Counted from the first letter of the stretch, positions 1 through 6,692 are shown. The stretch: DNA of 11,942 bases from CAIKMD01 sp035533255 (GCA_035533255.1 DATLUE010000316.1:1-11942); one strand, 5' to 3'. Notes: a model not told the origin generated them from the sequence alone. Program-made: numbers and translations.

Positions 1-138
1 GCCACCTCATCGAGAATTTCTTCTGCAAGCTCAAGCAATATCGCGCCATCGCCACCCGCTACGACAAAACCGCCAGAAATTTCCTCGCCGCAATTCACCT
101 CGCGGCGGCTATCATTTGGCTCAATTGAGGACAGGCCC
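1..138 (+). mobile_element. Right end of an IS5-family insertion sequence
   Basis: The window opens inside an insertion sequence. The transposase tail (see next entry) ends at 128, and about 10 bp later a CTAG tetranucleotide (138-141) precedes sequence that reads straight into an MHYT-domain gene. IS5-family elements commonly carry the transposase stop very close to the right inverted repeat and often use short TA-containing targets such as CTAG, so the junction is placed at about 137-141. The left end, left inverted repeat and target duplication lie outside the window, so the exact boundary is inferred. Confidence 0.8.
3..128 (+). CDS. IS5-family transposase, C-terminal fragment (partial at window edge)
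   Basis: Forty-one codons from the left edge to TGA 126-128 read HLIENFFCKLKQYRAIATRY and then on to a hydrophobic AAIIWLN end. This is the typical C-terminus of IS5-family DDE transposases: the catalytic glutamate region with ENFFCKLKQYR, an R-Y-DKTA-NF motif and a closing helix. The enzyme cuts and rejoins the element's ends. Only the end of the DDE domain is visible, so it cannot be said whether the full transposase upstream is intact. The frame continues directly into the interrupted kinase gene, with the TGA as the only barrier. Confidence 0.88.
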   Translation, partial: HLIENFFCKLKQYRAIATRYDKTARNFLAAIHLAAAIIWLN

Positions 139-179
139 TAGCGTACCGGCCGGGAATTCCGGTCGGCTACGATATCGGC

Positions 180-1430
180 TTGACGGTTTTGTCGGTCGCC
201 GTGGCCATCGTGATAACCTGGATCGGCATGTCGATCGCCCTGCGCTTCGGCCTGCGCCATATCGGCGGCGCCGTGATCGGCGGCGCGGTCGGCGCGATGC
301 ACTATACGGGAATCGCGGCCCTGCGCGCACCGGCGGATTTCGCCTGGAATCCGATCATCGTCGGCATCTCCGTGGCGGTCGGCGTGACGATGGCCGCTGC
401 GGCGATCGAGTTCCTCGGCCCGAAGCCCGGCCTCGGCAATCGGATCGGCGCTGTGCTCATGCTGGTCCTGGCGATCGTCGGGCTTCATTTCACCGGGATG
501 GCCGCGCTGACCCTGACGCTCAATCCCAACGTCGCGATGCCCCAGGAAGTTCTGGCGCCCGATCTGCTGGCGATCGCCGTCGCCGCGGTGACGGCGATCA
601 TCATCACGCTCGGTCTTGCCGGCTCCTTCGTCGACAACCGCCTGGCGCAGCGCGCCCTTCACGAGAACGAGCGGCTGCAGCGCCGCGTCGAGGAGCGCAC
701 GGCCGAATTGCGGCAGGTACAAAGCGAATTGCTGCGCAACGAGCGCCTCTCGGCGCTGGGTCAGCTTACCGCGACGATGGCGCATGAGCTGCGCAACCCG
801 ATGGGCGCCATCAGCAACACGATCTATACTCTGAAGCGGCAAATCGAAGGCAGCGCGCTCGATCTCGGCCGCCCGCTCGCGCGCATCGAGCGCAGCATCG
901 GACGTTGCGAGCGCATCATCAACGATCTGCTGGATTTCACCCGGCTGCGGGCGCTCGAATCGGCGCCCGTCGCCGTCAACGCCTGGCTCGCCGAGGTGCT
1001 GGACGAGCAGAAGCTCGGCGCCGGCATCGATCTCGAGCGGCGGTTTTCCACGCCCGACCGCATCGTCAGCTTCGACGGCGAGCGCATGCGCCGCGTCATC
1101 ATCAACCTGATCGAGAACGCCGCCCAAGCTCTCGCAGAACCGCTGCCCGACGGGCGCGAGCGGCGCATCACGGTCGCGACCCGGATCATCGACAGCGGGT
1201 TCGAGCTCACGGTCGACGATAACGGTCCGGGCATTCCGGCCGACATCGCGCCGAAAGTGTTCGAGCCGCTGTTTAGCACCAAGAGTTTCGGCACCGGGCT
1301 CGGCCTGCCGATGGTCAAGCAGATCGTCGAGCAGCATGGCGGATCCATCGCGATCGACGGTGCGACCGGGCTTGGTACGCGCGTCGCCGTGCGGCTGCCA
1401 TTGGCGCGGCCGGTGGAGATGGCGGCGTGA
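180..1430 (+). CDS. MHYT-domain sensor histidine kinase, 5'-truncated by the IS
   Basis: This is the C-terminal part of a membrane histidine kinase that phosphorylates a response regulator, probably the adjacent one. Numbered from TTG 180, two MHYT-type membrane motifs remain (MHYTG at 40-44, HFTGM at 103-107) among about four to five hydrophobic segments up to residue 150. MHYT proteins usually have three such repeats and are thought to sense a diatomic gas or copper-linked signal, so the first repeat is missing. A coiled linker (about 155-190) precedes the H-box (His202 in AHELRNP), the N-box (NLIENA, 309-314), the G1 box (DNGPG, 347-351) and the G2 box (GTGLGL, 371-376). The same frame is open from just after the transposase TGA at 128 and reads native-looking codons from about 138, which places the break there. 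The start is uncertain: TTG 180 has no clear ribosome site, and ATG 228 is an alternative. The catalytic core is intact, but membrane sensing is probably lost. Confidence 0.85.
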   Translation: MTVLSVAVAIVITWIGMSIALRFGLRHIGGAVIGGAVGAMHYTGIAALRAPADFAWNPIIVGISVAVGVTMAAAAIEFLGPKPGLGNRIGAVLMLVLAIVGLHFTGMAALTLTLNPNVAMPQEVLAPDLLAIAVAAVTAIIITLGLAGSFVDNRLAQRALHENERLQRRVEERTAELRQVQSELLRNERLSALGQLTATMAHELRNPMGAISNTIYTLKRQIEGSALDLGRPLARIERSIGRCERIINDLLDFTRLRALESAPVAVNAWLAEVLDEQKLGAGIDLERRFSTPDRIVSFDGERMRRVIINLIENAAQALAEPLPDGRERRITVATRIIDSGFELTVDDNGPGIPADIAPKVFEPLFSTKSFGTGLGLPMVKQIVEQHGGSIAIDGATGLGTRVAVRLPLARPVEMAA

Positions 1431-1792
1431 AGCGATGCGTCCTGATCGTCGACGACGACCGCGATCACGCCGACAGCATCGCCGATCTGGTCGCGATGCG
1501 CGGCCACGAGGTCGTCATCGCCGGCAGCGGCGAGGCCGGGATCGAGCGCTTCCGCGAGCGCGATTTCGATCTCGTGCTGATGGACGTGAAAATGCCGGGG
1601 ATGACCGGCGTCGATGCGTTCTTCGAGCTGCGCAAGCTGCGCCCCGATGCCCGCGTCATAATGATGACCGGCTTCAGCGTCGAGCAGTTGGTCGACCGCG
1701 CGGTGGCGAGCGGCGCCATCGGCGTCCTGCGCAAGCCTTTGGCGATCCCGCAACTCCTCCAGGCGATCGAGACGCTTTCCTTGGCGCCGTAA
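1427..1792 (+). CDS. Single-domain (CheY-like) response regulator
   Basis: This 121-residue protein is one receiver domain and nothing else. It has the acidic pair Asp10/Asp11 (IVDDD), phospho-acceptor Asp53 (LMDVKMPG), switch Thr81 (MMTG) and Lys103 (LRKPL), so it should be phosphorylatable. The GTG start at 1427 overlaps the kinase stop as GTGA, which indicates translational coupling and cognate pairing with the MHYT kinase. With no output domain it probably acts by protein-protein contact or in a phosphorelay. Loss of the kinase's 5' part and promoter to the IS would also affect this gene's expression. ATG 1436 is a possible alternative start, but it is out of frame with the receiver. Family assignment is firm; the partner is inferred. 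Confidence 0.93.
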   Translation: MKRCVLIVDDDRDHADSIADLVAMRGHEVVIAGSGEAGIERFRERDFDLVLMDVKMPGMTGVDAFFELRKLRPDARVIMMTGFSVEQLVDRAVASGAIGVLRKPLAIPQLLQAIETLSLAP

Positions 1793-1846
1793 GCGCAAGC
1801 CGGAACCAGACCAAAATTTGAGCAGAAGCGCCGGCAGCTTGGCGGT

Positions 1847-1923
1847 TGGCGCGCCCGGAGAGAGTCGAACTCCCAACCCCCAGATTCGTAGTCTGGTGCT
1901 CTATCCAGTTGAGCTACGGGCGC
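1847..1923 (-). tRNA. tRNA-Arg (anticodon ACG)
   Basis: On the minus strand the sequence folds as a full cloverleaf of 77 nt. It has a 7-bp acceptor stem GCGCCCG/CGGGCGC, a D arm GCTC...GAGC with GG in the loop, an anticodon stem CCAGA/TCTGG around loop CTACGAA (anticodon ACG at 1887-1889), a 5-nt variable loop, and a T arm with loop TTCGACT and one G-U pair. The discriminator is G (1850) and the 3' CCA is encoded in the DNA (1847-1849). The anticodon ACG, normally edited to ICG, reads CGU, CGC and CGA arginine codons. It converges on the response regulator gene from the other strand, 54 bp away. Confidence 0.97.
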
Positions 1924-1945
1924 ATGCCGCCGCCTTGGCAGCACG

Positions 1946-1974
1946 ACCCTAGCGGCAAGCCCGCGCGGTGGCAA
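1946..1974 (-). promoter_or_regulatory. Probable promoter of tRNA-Arg
   Basis: Read on the minus strand, TTGCCA (1974-1969) and TAGGGT (1951-1946) are separated by exactly 17 bp, a good sigma-70-type match. It would start transcription about 15 nt ahead of the mature tRNA 5' end at 1923. The call rests on motif and spacing only. Confidence 0.6.
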
Positions 1975-2003
1975 GGCAAGCGGTACCGCAATGCGAAAGC
2001 GGC

Positions 2004-2032
2004 TTGTCGCTGCGCGCGGCTTTGCATAAGAT
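2004..2032 (+). promoter_or_regulatory. Candidate promoter for the lipoprotein-gpt-ggt cluster
   Basis: TTGTCG (2004-2009) and TAAGAT (2027-2032) lie 17 bp apart, upstream of the lipoprotein gene. The implied transcript begins near 2039 and has a leader of 100-130 nt. The stretch between tRNA-Arg and the lipoprotein (1924-2165) shows no gene. It holds this promoter, the oppositely directed tRNA promoter, and the short repeats listed separately. Confidence 0.45.
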
Positions 2033-2051
2033 CGACCGCGGCGTAAGATCG
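2027..2051 (+). repeat. 8-bp direct repeat TAAGATCG, 17-bp period
   Basis: TAAGATCG occurs at 2027-2034 and again at 2044-2051. The first copy overlaps the proposed -10 element. The spacing is under two helical turns, so this could be a paired binding site for a regulator or two tandem -10-like elements. Chance is also possible. Confidence 0.4.
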
Positions 2052-2073
2052 CTCGGCGGCCGTTCTTCGAGTC

Positions 2074-2087
2074 GCATCGAGCGATGC
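2074..2087. repeat. Short inverted repeat GCATCG-AG-CGATGC in the lipoprotein leader
   Basis: Six-base arms GCATCG and CGATGC flank a 2-bp centre, in the predicted untranslated leader. The loop is too short for a good RNA hairpin, so if functional it would be a DNA operator-like site. No known regulator is matched. Confidence 0.35.
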
Positions 2088-2165
2088 ATCCGTCGGGGGT
2101 TGCTTGCAAAATCGATGTCGTTTGCTGGCAGAAATAACAAAATGACACGAGGGTGGCTGTTCCGC

Positions 2166-3380
2166 ATGCGTTGTCCGCGCTCTCCCTGCCTAGCGCTCGC
2201 CGCGGCGCTTGCACTTTCCGGCTGCTCCTATACCGACAATATGCTCGACTGGGCGACCGGCACTACCGCGAGCACCAACCGCAGCGACAACACGCCGACT
2301 CCCGCGGCCAGCATTCCGATCGCGCCGTCCGCGGCCGAAGGCAATCTGCAGCCGACGGTCAGCGCCATGCCGCTATCCGGGCCGGCGACCGCGAGCTCGG
2401 TCGCCGCATCGTCGGGCACGACCTTCGTCGGCTTGAAGGTTCAGTCGCTGCGTGCCGAGCTTGCGCAATTGCAGGGCAATATCGCCCGCCATCAGCAGGA
2501 ATTGGCCGGCGCGCGCCAAAGTCTGGCCGGCAACGCCACCACCTATTTCAACGCCATTGCCGCCATCAATGCCCGGCTGCAAGCGGGAACCACGCCCGGC
2601 AATCCGCAATTGGTCGCGCAGTGGGGCCAGGCGCAGTCGATCCTCGACCAGATGGACGCGGGCGTCGCCCGGCTCAACAGCCTTTCCAACCAGGTCGCGA
2701 GCGATTCGTCGTTCGGCAATTATCTGCTCAACGAGGTGCGCTCGGCCTACAGTCTTCAAGGCGGCGTCGAGTCGGACCGCGATCAGCTCCACCAGATCGA
2801 GGCCCAAACCACCGCCTCGCTCGCCGCGGTCGATCAGCTCCTCAACGCCTTGAGCGACGAGATCACGCGCCAGACCGGCTATGTGGCGGGCGAGCGCAAC
2901 AACCTCGTCACCCTGGCGCTCGCGATCCAAAACGGCCAGCTTTATGGGCCGAGCCTCGCCAACCGCAACTTCGCCACCGCCGCCGCGCTTCCGCCGGCCC
3001 CGGCACCGCGGCCGGTACCGCGCGCCGCCGCGCCGCGCCGCGCGCCGAGTCGGGCCGCTGCACCTGCGCCCAGCGGCGACGACCGTCCGCTGGTGGTGAT
3101 CCGCTTCGATCAGCCGAACGTCGATTACGAGCAGCCGCTTTACACCGCGGTGAGCCGCGCGCTGCAGCGCAAGCCGAGCGCAACCTTCACGATCCAGGCG
3201 GTCGCCCCCAATGCCGGCTCCGCGGCCGCTGTCGCGGTCAACACCAACGCATCGCGCCAGAATGCCGAGAACGTGCTGCGCTCGCTGACCAATATGGGAT
3301 TGCCGGCGGACCGCGTATCGCTTTCCGCGACGATGAGCCCGGACATTCAAAGCAACGAGGTCCGGATTTTCGTGCGTTGA
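2166..3380 (+). CDS. Outer-membrane-type lipoprotein with helical body and C-terminal alpha/beta domain
   Basis: The start at ATG 2166 gives a 20-residue lipoprotein signal: Arg-containing n-region, a run of Ala/Leu, and lipobox LSGC with the lipidated Cys at position 20. A GAGGG motif lies 12 bp upstream. ATG 2142, eight codons earlier, also works and gives the same lipobox. From 2166 the protein is 404 aa. A low-complexity Ser/Thr/Pro/Ala stretch follows the signal, then long helical segments rich in Leu, Gln and Ala (about residues 85-255, probable coiled coil), then a Pro/Ala/Arg-rich linker (about 275-304) encoded by very G+C-rich DNA. A compact C-terminal domain (306-404) runs from a VVIRFDQPNV strand to a final VRIFVR strand, with an N-rich helix start SRQNAENVLRSL. 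That layout resembles a degenerate OmpA-like peptidoglycan-binding domain, but I cannot confirm the key Asp/Arg pair. Its role may be envelope anchoring or scaffolding. It is separated from gpt by only 7 bp. Confidence 0.85.
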   Translation: MRCPRSPCLALAAALALSGCSYTDNMLDWATGTTASTNRSDNTPTPAASIPIAPSAAEGNLQPTVSAMPLSGPATASSVAASSGTTFVGLKVQSLRAELAQLQGNIARHQQELAGARQSLAGNATTYFNAIAAINARLQAGTTPGNPQLVAQWGQAQSILDQMDAGVARLNSLSNQVASDSSFGNYLLNEVRSAYSLQGGVESDRDQLHQIEAQTTASLAAVDQLLNALSDEITRQTGYVAGERNNLVTLALAIQNGQLYGPSLANRNFATAAALPPAPAPRPVPRAAAPRRAPSRAAAPAPSGDDRPLVVIRFDQPNVDYEQPLYTAVSRALQRKPSATFTIQAVAPNAGSAAAVAVNTNASRQNAENVLRSLTNMGLPADRVSLSATMSPDIQSNEVRIFVR

Positions 3381-3387
3381 GGGCGCG

Positions 3388-3891
3388 ATGGCCGCGCCCG
3401 AAGCACCCGCCGCATCGCCCCGCAATAAGACCTTTCCGGTCACCTGGGACGAGCTTCACCGTCACGCGCGGGCGCTCGCCTGGCGGCTGCTCGATCGCGG
3501 GCCGTGGCAGGGCATCGTCGCGGTGACGCGTGGCGGCCTGGTGCCGGCGGCGATCGTCGCGCGCGAGCTCGATATTCGCCTCGTCGATACCATTTGCATC
3601 GCCTCCTATGACGAGCGCCGGCAGGGCGCGATCGCGGTGCTGAAGCCGGTCGGCGGCGACGGCACCGGTTGGCTGATCATCGACGACCTGGTCGATACCG
3701 GCCGCACCGCCCGCGTGGTGCGCAACATGCTGCCCAAGGCGCATTTCGCCACCGTCTATGCCAAGCCGGCCGGGCGGCCGCTGGTCGATACCTTCATCAC
3801 CGAGGTCAGCCAGGACACCTGGATCCTGTTCCCGTGGGACATCGACCTGCAATTCGCGCCGCCGATCGCCAGCGTCCGCCCGCCGCCATGA
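3388..3891 (+). CDS. gpt: Xanthine (xanthine-guanine) phosphoribosyltransferase
   Basis: This purine-salvage enzyme transfers phosphoribose from PRPP to xanthine or guanine, giving XMP or GMP. The 167-aa protein has the PRPP-binding motif LIIDDLVDTG (96-105, acidic pair Asp99/Asp100), the VTRGGLVPA loop (46-54) and the late WILFPWD motif (145-151) that is characteristic of Gpt rather than hypoxanthine or adenine enzymes. Length is normal for the family, with a slightly longer N-terminus. The ribosome site GAGGG overlaps the end of the upstream lipoprotein gene. Its stop overlaps the ggt start as ATGA, so the three genes are probably co-transcribed and coupled. It should act at the inner face of the membrane or in the cytosol. 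Relative preference for xanthine or guanine cannot be read from the sequence. Confidence 0.95.
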   Translation: MAAPEAPAASPRNKTFPVTWDELHRHARALAWRLLDRGPWQGIVAVTRGGLVPAAIVARELDIRLVDTICIASYDERRQGAIAVLKPVGGDGTGWLIIDDLVDTGRTARVVRNMLPKAHFATVYAKPAGRPLVDTFITEVSQDTWILFPWDIDLQFAPPIASVRPPP

Positions 3892-5594
3892 TCCGCGGCT
3901 TGATCATCCTGATCGGGTTGGTTGCCGCTGCCGGTACCGCGCAGGCGCAGCAAGCGGCGACCGCACCGCGATCGGCAAAGCGCGACATGGTCGCCGCCGC
4001 CAACCCGCTGGCGGCCGAAGCGGGGCGCGCGATGCTGCGGCGCGGCGGCAGCGCGGTCGACGCGGCGATCGCGGCGCAGATGGTGCTGAACCTGGTCGAG
4101 CCGGAATCATCCGGCATCGGCGGCGGCGCGTTCCTGGTGCTCTATTCGGCGAAAGACCACCGCGTCACCACCTTCGATGGGCGCGAGACCGCGCCGCTGG
4201 CCGCGCGCGGCGACCGCTTCCTCGACGCGCACGGCAAGCCGCTGACCTATTTCCAAGCGTTGGTCGGCGGACGCTCGGTCGGGGTGCCGGGCGTGCTGCG
4301 GATGCTGCAGATGGCGCATCGCCGCTACGGCAAGCTGCCCTGGGCGAGTCTGTTCGCGCCGGCGATCAAGCTGGCGCGCGCCGGCTTTCCGATCTCGGAC
4401 AAGCTTCATAACGAGCTGGCGCGCGACAAGCTCTTTCCCCAGGATGGCGCCGCGCATGCCTATTTCTACCAAGCCGACGGCAGCGCCAAGCCGGCCGGCG
4501 CGATCCTGACCAACCCCGCGCTCGCGGCGACCTTCCAGACAATCGCGGCCAACGGCGCCGACGCGTTCTATCGCGGCGCGATCGCCGCCGACATGGTCGC
4601 GACCGCCGATCATGCCTGGATCAACCCGAGCGACCTGACGCTTGCCGATATCGCCGCCTATCGGGCGAAAGAGCGCCCGCCGATCTGCGGCACCTATCGC
4701 GCCTACCGCCTCTGCGGCATGGGGCCGCCGAGCTCGGGCGGTGTCGCGGTGCTCGAAATCCTCGGCCTCCTGCAGCGTTTCGACCTGCACGATCAGGTCG
4801 ATACGCCCGAGGCCTGGAATCTGTTCGCCCAGGCCAGCCGCCTCGCCTATGCCGATCGCGACCGTTATGTCGGCGACCCCGCTTTCGTGACGGCGCCGGT
4901 CGCCGGGCTGCTCGATCGCGGCTATCTGGCGGCGCGCGCCAAGCTGATCGATCCGCAGCATTTCGCGGCCGGCACGGTCGCGCCCGGCGACCCGCCGGGG
5001 CTGCATGCCGATAATTGGGGCCGCGACCGGACGCCCGAATTTCCCTCGACCAGCAACCTCGCCGTGATCGACCGCGCGGGCGATGCGCTGGCGATGACCA
5101 CGACCATCGAATTCGCCTTCGGCTCGCATCTGATGGTGCGCGGCTTCCTCCTCAACAACGAGCTCACCGATTTCTCGTTCGTTGCCGAAAGCGACGGCAA
5201 GCCGGTCGCCAACCGCATCGCGGGCGGCAAGCGGCCGCGCAGCTCGATGGCGCCGACCCTGGTGTTCGATCGCCACGGCAAGCTGGCGATGAGCGTCGGC
5301 TCGGCCGGCGGCCCCGCGATCATCACCGACGTCGCCAAGACCCTGGTCGCGACCCTCGACTGGAATTATTCGATGCAGCGCGCGATGGATTTGCCCAATA
5401 TCGGCAATCGCAACGGCGCGACCGATATCGAGGCGACGCATGCCGCCGACGCGCTGGCGGCGACCCTGGCGGCCGAGGGCCACGATATCCACCGCAACAG
5501 CCGCGACAGCGGCCTCTCCGGCATTCGCGTGACGCCGCACGGCCTCGACGGCGCTGCGGATGACCGGCGCGCAGGTACGGCGCTCGGCGATTGA
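3888..5594 (+). CDS. ggt: Gamma-glutamyltransferase (periplasmic, self-processing)
   Basis: This Ntn-hydrolase cleaves gamma-glutamyl bonds, as in glutathione, and transfers the glutamyl group to amino acids or water. The 568-aa precursor begins with a Sec signal (MIRGLIIL...GTAQA, cleavage about residue 20), pointing to the periplasm. Family features are in order: early NPLAAEAG, GGSAVDAA and SSGIGGGAF, substrate-binding Arg in FDGRETAP, PPSSGG near the end of the large subunit, nucleophile Thr388 in STSNLAVID (the processing site, equivalent to Thr391 of the E. coli enzyme), LLNNELTDFS, RPRSSMAPT and oxyanion loop GSAGGPAIIT. The usual TTH around the nucleophile reads STSN here, a mild divergence that keeps Thr. 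The protein should self-cut before Thr388 into large and small subunits. The start is fixed by ATGA overlap with gpt. The foreign RM block begins 63 bp after its stop. Confidence 0.95.
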   Translation: MIRGLIILIGLVAAAGTAQAQQAATAPRSAKRDMVAAANPLAAEAGRAMLRRGGSAVDAAIAAQMVLNLVEPESSGIGGGAFLVLYSAKDHRVTTFDGRETAPLAARGDRFLDAHGKPLTYFQALVGGRSVGVPGVLRMLQMAHRRYGKLPWASLFAPAIKLARAGFPISDKLHNELARDKLFPQDGAAHAYFYQADGSAKPAGAILTNPALAATFQTIAANGADAFYRGAIAADMVATADHAWINPSDLTLADIAAYRAKERPPICGTYRAYRLCGMGPPSSGGVAVLEILGLLQRFDLHDQVDTPEAWNLFAQASRLAYADRDRYVGDPAFVTAPVAGLLDRGYLAARAKLIDPQHFAAGTVAPGDPPGLHADNWGRDRTPEFPSTSNLAVIDRAGDALAMTTTIEFAFGSHLMVRGFLLNNELTDFSFVAESDGKPVANRIAGGKRPRSSMAPTLVFDRHGKLAMSVGSAGGPAIITDVAKTLVATLDWNYSMQRAMDLPNIGNRNGATDIEATHAADALAATLAAEGHDIHRNSRDSGLSGIRVTPHGLDGAADDRRAGTALGD

Positions 5595-5608
5595 CCCACT
5601 ATCAGCGG

Positions 5609-5637
5609 TTGCACGGCTAGCCATAGTCCTCCAGAAT
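5609..5637 (+). promoter_or_regulatory. Weak candidate promoter of the RM cassette
   Basis: TTGCAC (5609-5614) and CAGAAT (5632-5637) are 17 bp apart in the 63-bp gap between ggt and the endonuclease gene. A good ribosome site, GAAGAAGG (5647-5654), follows just ahead of ATG 5658. The -10 match is weak. A TTGACC at 5591-5596, overlapping the ggt stop, has no matching -10 at normal spacing. Confidence 0.3.
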
Positions 5638-5657
5638 CAGGACTGCGAAGAAGGCCC

Positions 5658-6692
5658 ATGGAACCGTACAAAACCTATCGAGTGTCGGCGGCTGCCCGCA
5701 GCGAAACGCTGGGATGGCTACTGCGTGGCCTCATGCAAGCAGGCTGCAACATTATTTCCGAGCCAGCCCGCGACATTGCCCCATTCAAAGTCATCTTCGA
5801 CACGCCTGATGGCGAGCGAATGGGCGCGATTTTTTATCTTTTCACGATAGGATGTCGAGAAACGCCCAACCGCCCAGCAGATGAATGCAGATTCCAAATT
5901 AAGTACGGAACCAAGGATGGCGGTGACCACGAAATATGGCAGGACCCGACCGGCCTTCACACAACTGTTTTTCTCGGGATTGAACCAGAAACTGGATGCT
6001 TCGTAGCCGCCGATCCGGTTCTTCATAATCCAACGAGAATGTTCATCTCCCTCGAATTTAAGCAACATCATCTCGCGGCAATTCGCGATCAAGGTTGGTG
6101 CACCTGGGAGCGTGAGAGCAGGAAGCAGGTCTCGGAGCCGGTTGAAATTCTCGTCGGGGGCAGACCAGAGCGACTCTTGGACCTAGTTCGGTTCGAACGT
6201 AGCGCAAAAGGTCTCGACCAAGGCCATCGCCAGCTCCTTGCCGAGCAACAGACCTTCCTATCTTTGAAAGCAGCTGACGCGTCCGATGTGACTCCGGCGC
6301 CTGTCTCCCAAAAAGAGCTGCATGAACTTGCAAGGGAATTTCAACTCACTCCCGACCACATTCTTGATCTTATATCAACGACGCCGCGACTAAAGATGGC
6401 AGTTCGAGGTTGGGTCGCGGAGGATCACTTGCTACGCGTTTTGCAGCAAACTCCGGGGGTGGCCGATTGCCACCGAATTGCTGGTGAGGCGACGACTGAT
6501 ATTAGCTTACGCTATCGCGGGAGCCGCCCAATCCTCATCGAATGCAAAAACGTGCTGCGGAAAAAAAAGCGCGCGAGGGTTTGCATGTGTCGATTTTCAA
6601 AGAACGCGCGCATCAAAGGGAGACCCCTGCTCACGATATTACAAGCGCGACGAATTCGACATTTTGGCAGCATGCCTGCATGCCGTCACTGA
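5658..6692 (+). CDS. Putative type II restriction endonuclease, PD-(D/E)XK type, frameshifted
   Basis: ATG 5658 follows a strong GAAGAAGG ribosome site. Residues 1-200 form a domain I do not recognise, with conserved-looking blocks FQIKYGTKDG, WQDPTGLHTTVFLGI and FVAADPVLHNPT. Residues about 220-300 hold a nuclease core: a helix with Glu256, then Asp281 and Glu295-Cys-Lys297 (D-X13-ECK) in strands, the PD-(D/E)XK arrangement of many type II enzymes. At residues 301-303 the frame enters eight A residues (6561-6568). After them the reading becomes Arg-rich, foreign-looking sequence and ends at TGA 6690-6692, giving 344 aa. With seven A residues the frame would continue into the natural C-terminus in the next entry, for a total of 392 aa. 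The assignment as the restriction partner rests on the nuclease motif plus the adjacent methyltransferase and vsr. G+C and codon use (AAT, TTA, ATA) differ from flanking host genes. As read, it is probably inactive or made only by slippage. Confidence 0.75.
   Translation: MEPYKTYRVSAAARSETLGWLLRGLMQAGCNIISEPARDIAPFKVIFDTPDGERMGAIFYLFTIGCRETPNRPADECRFQIKYGTKDGGDHEIWQDPTGLHTTVFLGIEPETGCFVAADPVLHNPTRMFISLEFKQHHLAAIRDQGWCTWERESRKQVSEPVEILVGGRPERLLDLVRFERSAKGLDQGHRQLLAEQQTFLSLKAADASDVTPAPVSQKELHELAREFQLTPDHILDLISTTPRLKMAVRGWVAEDHLLRVLQQTPGVADCHRIAGEATTDISLRYRGSRPILIECKNVLRKKKRARVCMCRFSKNARIKGRPLLTILQARRIRHFGSMPACRH
6561..6568 (+). repeat. A8 homopolymer at the endonuclease frameshift
   Basis: This run of eight A residues immediately precedes GC. 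It encodes Lys codons in the upstream frame and is the point where the coding frame of the endonuclease changes by one base. Such tracts are prone to replication slippage, polymerase (transcriptional) slippage and sequencing error, all of which could toggle the frame. Confidence 0.9.

Noticed and set aside
120..210. Hybrid outward promoter formed by the IS end (TTGAGG at 125-130) and the kinase sequence
   Set aside because: No -10-like hexamer lies at 16-18 bp; the nearest, TACGAT at 168-173, is too far.
1847..1923. tRNA-Arg as an integration site for a genomic island
   Set aside because: No integrase is nearby, I saw no second copy of the tRNA 3' end in the window, and the foreign-looking DNA starts over 3.6 kb away.
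3000..3080. CG-rich repetitive tract as a possible repeat array
   Set aside because: It encodes the Pro/Ala/Arg linker of the lipoprotein in frame; there is no regular unit with spacers, so it is not CRISPR-like.
4107..5624. Long open frame on the minus strand opposite ggt
   Set aside because: It is a shadow of the high-G+C coding frame: Arg/Gly/Ala/Asp-rich, with no family motifs, fully opposite a clearly recognised gene.
6559..6570. Programmed -1 ribosomal frameshifting at the A-rich slippery stretch of the endonuclease gene
   Set aside because: The required change is +1 (or -2) relative to the upstream frame. A -1 slip on the A tract would enter the third frame, which does not give the conserved C-terminus.
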